Shown piece by piece: positions 62,099-64,000 of a DNA stretch of 64,000 nucleotides (positions are counted from its first letter, which is position 1; every line of letters begins with the position of its first letter). The position numbers and the translations under genes were made by a program. The stretch comes from Candidatus Copromonas faecavium (nom. illeg.). Lineage in GTDB: Bacteria > Bacillota > Clostridia > Lachnospirales > Lachnospiraceae. Under the pieces are notes generated by a model that did not search any database, was not told the origin of the DNA, and saw only the letters and a list, made by a program, of their open reading frames with translations. The stretch spans positions 48,913 through 112,912 of the forward strand of contig DVGC01000006.1 of assembly GCA_018712915.1 (NCBI GenBank). The letters are read 5' to 3'.

Positions 62099-63636
62099 TG
62101 AAATCAATTCAGGCAAGGCTGACCATCACCTTTATCGGCTTGATGACAGCGCTGCTTGTGGTCATCTGGGGCGTAAACCGCTGGTACCTGGAAGATTTCT
62201 ACGTGGATCAGAAAGTGGAGTCCCTGATGGACGCCTACGATGCCGTCGATCGGCAGATTGAAGAAAATGCGGCTGTGGGGATCAGCGTCGGTCAGGCAAT
62301 GGAGAGAAGAAGAGACAGTTCCGGAAATATTGTGGAAGGAAATCTTCAGAAACTGATCCGCGATTACAGTGACAGTGCCAATGTATCAGTATTGATGATC
62401 GATAATTCATCGGCAGATGCAACGGTATATTCGACTTCCCGTGATACTCAGTTTTTGAAAGACAGAATCGATCGGTATATTTTCGGGTGGAATCAGTCCC
62501 AGTCTGAGCTGGTGGAGGAAAAGGAAAACTATACAATTCAAAAGACTTTTGATACCAGGCGAAACAGCATGTATCTGGAGAGCTGGGGATTCTTTTCTGA
62601 TAACAGTACGGCATTTATCATGAGTACGCCTTTATCCAGCATCGGAGAAAGCGTGGAGCTTTCCAACCAGTTTCTGGCTTATGTGGGAATCGTGGCGGTT
62701 ATTGTGGGAGCGGTTATGGTTTATTTCTTTGCAAGACAGATTACCAAACCCATCAATAAACTTTCTGCGCTTTCCCTGCAGATGTCCCAGCTGGATTTTG
62801 ACATACACTATGAGCCGGGGCGGCACGATATGTCGGAAATTGAAATTCTGGGCAACAGCATGAATACGCTGTCTGAAAGATTAAAGGAAACGGTAGATGA
62901 GCTGAAGCTTGCCAATGACCAGCTGACGAAGGACATTGAGGAAAAAACAAAAATCGATGAGATGCGGAAGGAGTTTGTGGCCAATGTATCTCATGAGCTG
63001 AAAACGCCCATTGCGCTGATTCAGGGATACGCGGAAGGGCTTCAGGAAGGAATGGGAGAGGACAAGGAGAGCCGGGACTATTACTGTGATGTGATTGTGG
63101 ATGAGGCCAACAAGATGAATCAGATGGTGAAACAGCTTCTGACACTGTCTTCTTTGGAAAATGGAAGTGATAAACCGGATATGGCCCGGTTCGAACTGAC
63201 GGAACTGATTCGCGGCGTGATCAGTGCATCCCGTATTTTGCTGGAACAGAATGGAATCACCGTGGAATTTCAGGCAAAAGAGCCTGTTTACGTATGGGCG
63301 GATGAGTTTAAGATTGAACAGGTGGTAACCAATTATTTAAGCAACGCGATTCATCATGCGGAAGGTGAGAAGCGAATCGTCATTCGGATGCAGCAGGAAG
63401 CTGAGTGCATCAGAGTTTCCGTATTTAATACGGGAACACCGATCCCGGAAGAGGCTCTTCCCAATCTCTGGACGAAGTTCTATAAGGTAGACAAAGCAAG
63501 AACCAGAGCCTATGGAGGTACGGGAATTGGGCTGTCCATTGTAAAGGCCATCATGGATGCGCATAATCAGACCTGCGGTGTATTAAACTGGCAGAATGGT
63601 GTGGAATTTTGGTTTACAGTGGCGAAGGAACCGTAG
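62095..63636 (+). CDS. Sensor histidine kinase
   Basis: A 513-residue kinase overlapping the response regulator stop by 4 bases. Membrane helices at about 10-28 and 193-212 enclose a 160-residue extracellular sensor. A HAMP domain (about 213-265) and a coiled-coil linker (264-290) lead to HisKA VSHELKTPIALIQGYAEG with His300. HATPase boxes are NYLSNAIHHA (N), VFNTGTPIP (a divergent G1), and GGTGIGLSIVK (G2). It has the same layout as the kinase at 23165 but is not obviously a duplicate. The signal is unknown. Confidence 0.94.
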   Translation: MMKSIQARLTITFIGLMTALLVVIWGVNRWYLEDFYVDQKVESLMDAYDAVDRQIEENAAVGISVGQAMERRRDSSGNIVEGNLQKLIRDYSDSANVSVLMIDNSSADATVYSTSRDTQFLKDRIDRYIFGWNQSQSELVEEKENYTIQKTFDTRRNSMYLESWGFFSDNSTAFIMSTPLSSIGESVELSNQFLAYVGIVAVIVGAVMVYFFARQITKPINKLSALSLQMSQLDFDIHYEPGRHDMSEIEILGNSMNTLSERLKETVDELKLANDQLTKDIEEKTKIDEMRKEFVANVSHELKTPIALIQGYAEGLQEGMGEDKESRDYYCDVIVDEANKMNQMVKQLLTLSSLENGSDKPDMARFELTELIRGVISASRILLEQNGITVEFQAKEPVYVWADEFKIEQVVTNYLSNAIHHAEGEKRIVIRMQQEAECIRVSVFNTGTPIPEEALPNLWTKFYKVDKARTRAYGGTGIGLSIVKAIMDAHNQTCGVLNWQNGVEFWFTVAKEP

Positions 63637-63680
63637 AAGCGTTATAAAGATAGGAAAGACGTCATAAAACAGAACAAATG

Positions 63681-63726
63681 GAGTGGCATATCTTGTAGGT
63701 ATTTCAGGATAAGCCACTCTATTTTG
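63681..63726 (+). terminator. Terminator after the second two-component system
   Basis: GAGTGGC-A-TATC (63681-63692) pairs with GATA-A-GCCACTC (63708-63719), followed by TATTTTGTT. Confidence 0.75.
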
Positions 63727-63775
63727 TTGTACGAAAAGAACCAGGAAAAACTTTGAAAAATAATGAAAAAAATGG

Positions 63776-63804
63776 TTGACTTTTGGAGTGGCTTTTGATA
63801 TTAT
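63776..63804 (+). promoter_or_regulatory. rRNA operon promoter 1
   Basis: TTGACT (63776-63781), 17-nt spacer, TATTAT (63799-63804); a TATAAT at 63802-63807 overlaps it. Upstream sequence is A-rich, like an UP element. Confidence 0.6.
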
Positions 63805-63878
63805 AATACTCGCCTCGAGCAACGAGGTAAAACTTCTTTCAAGAGTAAGTAAAAAGAAAGAAAAAAGTTAAAAAGTTG

Positions 63879-63907
63879 TTGACAAACGACCGAAGATATG
63901 ATAAGAT
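63879..63907 (+). promoter_or_regulatory. rRNA operon promoter 2
   Basis: TTGACA (63879-63884), 17-nt spacer, TAAGAT (63902-63907), about 100 nt below promoter 1. The A-rich tract before it resembles an UP element. Confidence 0.75.
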
Positions 63908-64000
63908 ATCAGAGTTGCCGCTGAGAAAGCAGCAAGGACCTTGAAAACTGAACAGTATGTAAAACCCTGAAAATTCTTATAAAAATGGCTTTGGTTTAAG
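63908..64000 (+). ncRNA. Leader of an rRNA operon (16S gene begins beyond the window)
   Basis: AGGACCTTGAAAACTGAACAG near 63936 is the segment commonly seen a short distance before clostridial 16S rRNA genes, where it forms part of the processing stem and box A-type antitermination signal. Together with the two strong promoters it marks an rrn operon. No 16S sequence itself is within the window. Confidence 0.65.

Overview
The window looks like a chromosome segment of an anaerobic, probably spore-forming Firmicute of the Lachnospiraceae (Clostridium cluster XIVa) type. I infer this from strong AGGAGG ribosome binding sites, sigmaA promoters with 17-nt spacers, a SAM-I riboswitch before metK, a potA-potB-potCD operon with a fused potCD, clostridial ChW-type repeats, a YtvI-type sporulation permease, HemZ, and the run rel / MBL hydrolase / hemZ / hisS / aspS. 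Species cannot be assigned from the sequence alone. Nearly everything is ordinary, tightly packed housekeeping DNA. The accessory material sits mostly in the first 13 kb.

Layout. 1-410: 3' end of uvrA. 420-720: tandem array of ~102-bp palindromic units, repeated at 12.3-12.6 kb. 0.8-4.1 kb: isoaspartyl dipeptidase, a purine-rich ~20-bp minisatellite, then guaA. 4.2-7.15 kb: a small island directly after guaA, with a decayed tyrosine integrase, an unrecognised helix-turn-helix protein behind a perfect 21-bp dyad, and a 29-residue holin-like toxin peptide. 7.3-12.2 kb: yedF, a sugar-phosphate nucleotidyltransferase and two uncharacterised genes. 12.8-15.7 kb: murA and SAM-riboswitch-controlled metK. 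16-21.4 kb: an unusual LysR-winged-helix fusion regulator divergent from an abgA-abgT-threonine aldolase operon. 21.5-30.2 kb: alanine dehydrogenase with a structured leader, a histidine kinase/response regulator pair, a frameshifted AraC regulator, MATE, HAD and MFS genes. 30.4-34.2 kb (minus): polyamine ABC importer. 34.5-37.4 kb: lactonase, aroC, rpiB and a small membrane protein. 37.5-39.5 kb (minus): aspartokinase and a signal peptidase I carrying a zinc-ribbon insertion. 39.8-47.4 kb: DUF3810-like metalloprotein, glgB with a repetitive Ala/Lys tail, mscS, a small HD hydrolase, a polysaccharide deacetylase and ytvI. 47.6-52.9 kb: a YfcC-type carrier with an M20 amidohydrolase, a nitrilase and a divergent LysR regulator. 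53.2-61.2 kb: rel, MBL hydrolase, hemZ, hisS, aspS. 61.4-63.6 kb: a second two-component system. The window ends in the tandem promoters and leader of an rRNA operon whose 16S gene lies just outside.

How the genes fit together. Two separate modules pair an M20-family amidase with a secondary carrier (AbgA/AbgT and M20/YfcC), each near a LysR-type regulator, suggesting scavenging of acylated amino acids or peptides. Two HD hydrolases that may act on (p)ppGpp lie within 10 kb (a short HD protein and full-length Rel). The least explained signals are the 102-bp hairpin arrays, the 20-bp minisatellite, the HTH protein with its dyad and an internal start site, and the two-DNA-binding-domain LysR fusion. 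Nothing is an outright new defence or mobile system; no CRISPR array, tRNA gene or intact IS was seen.
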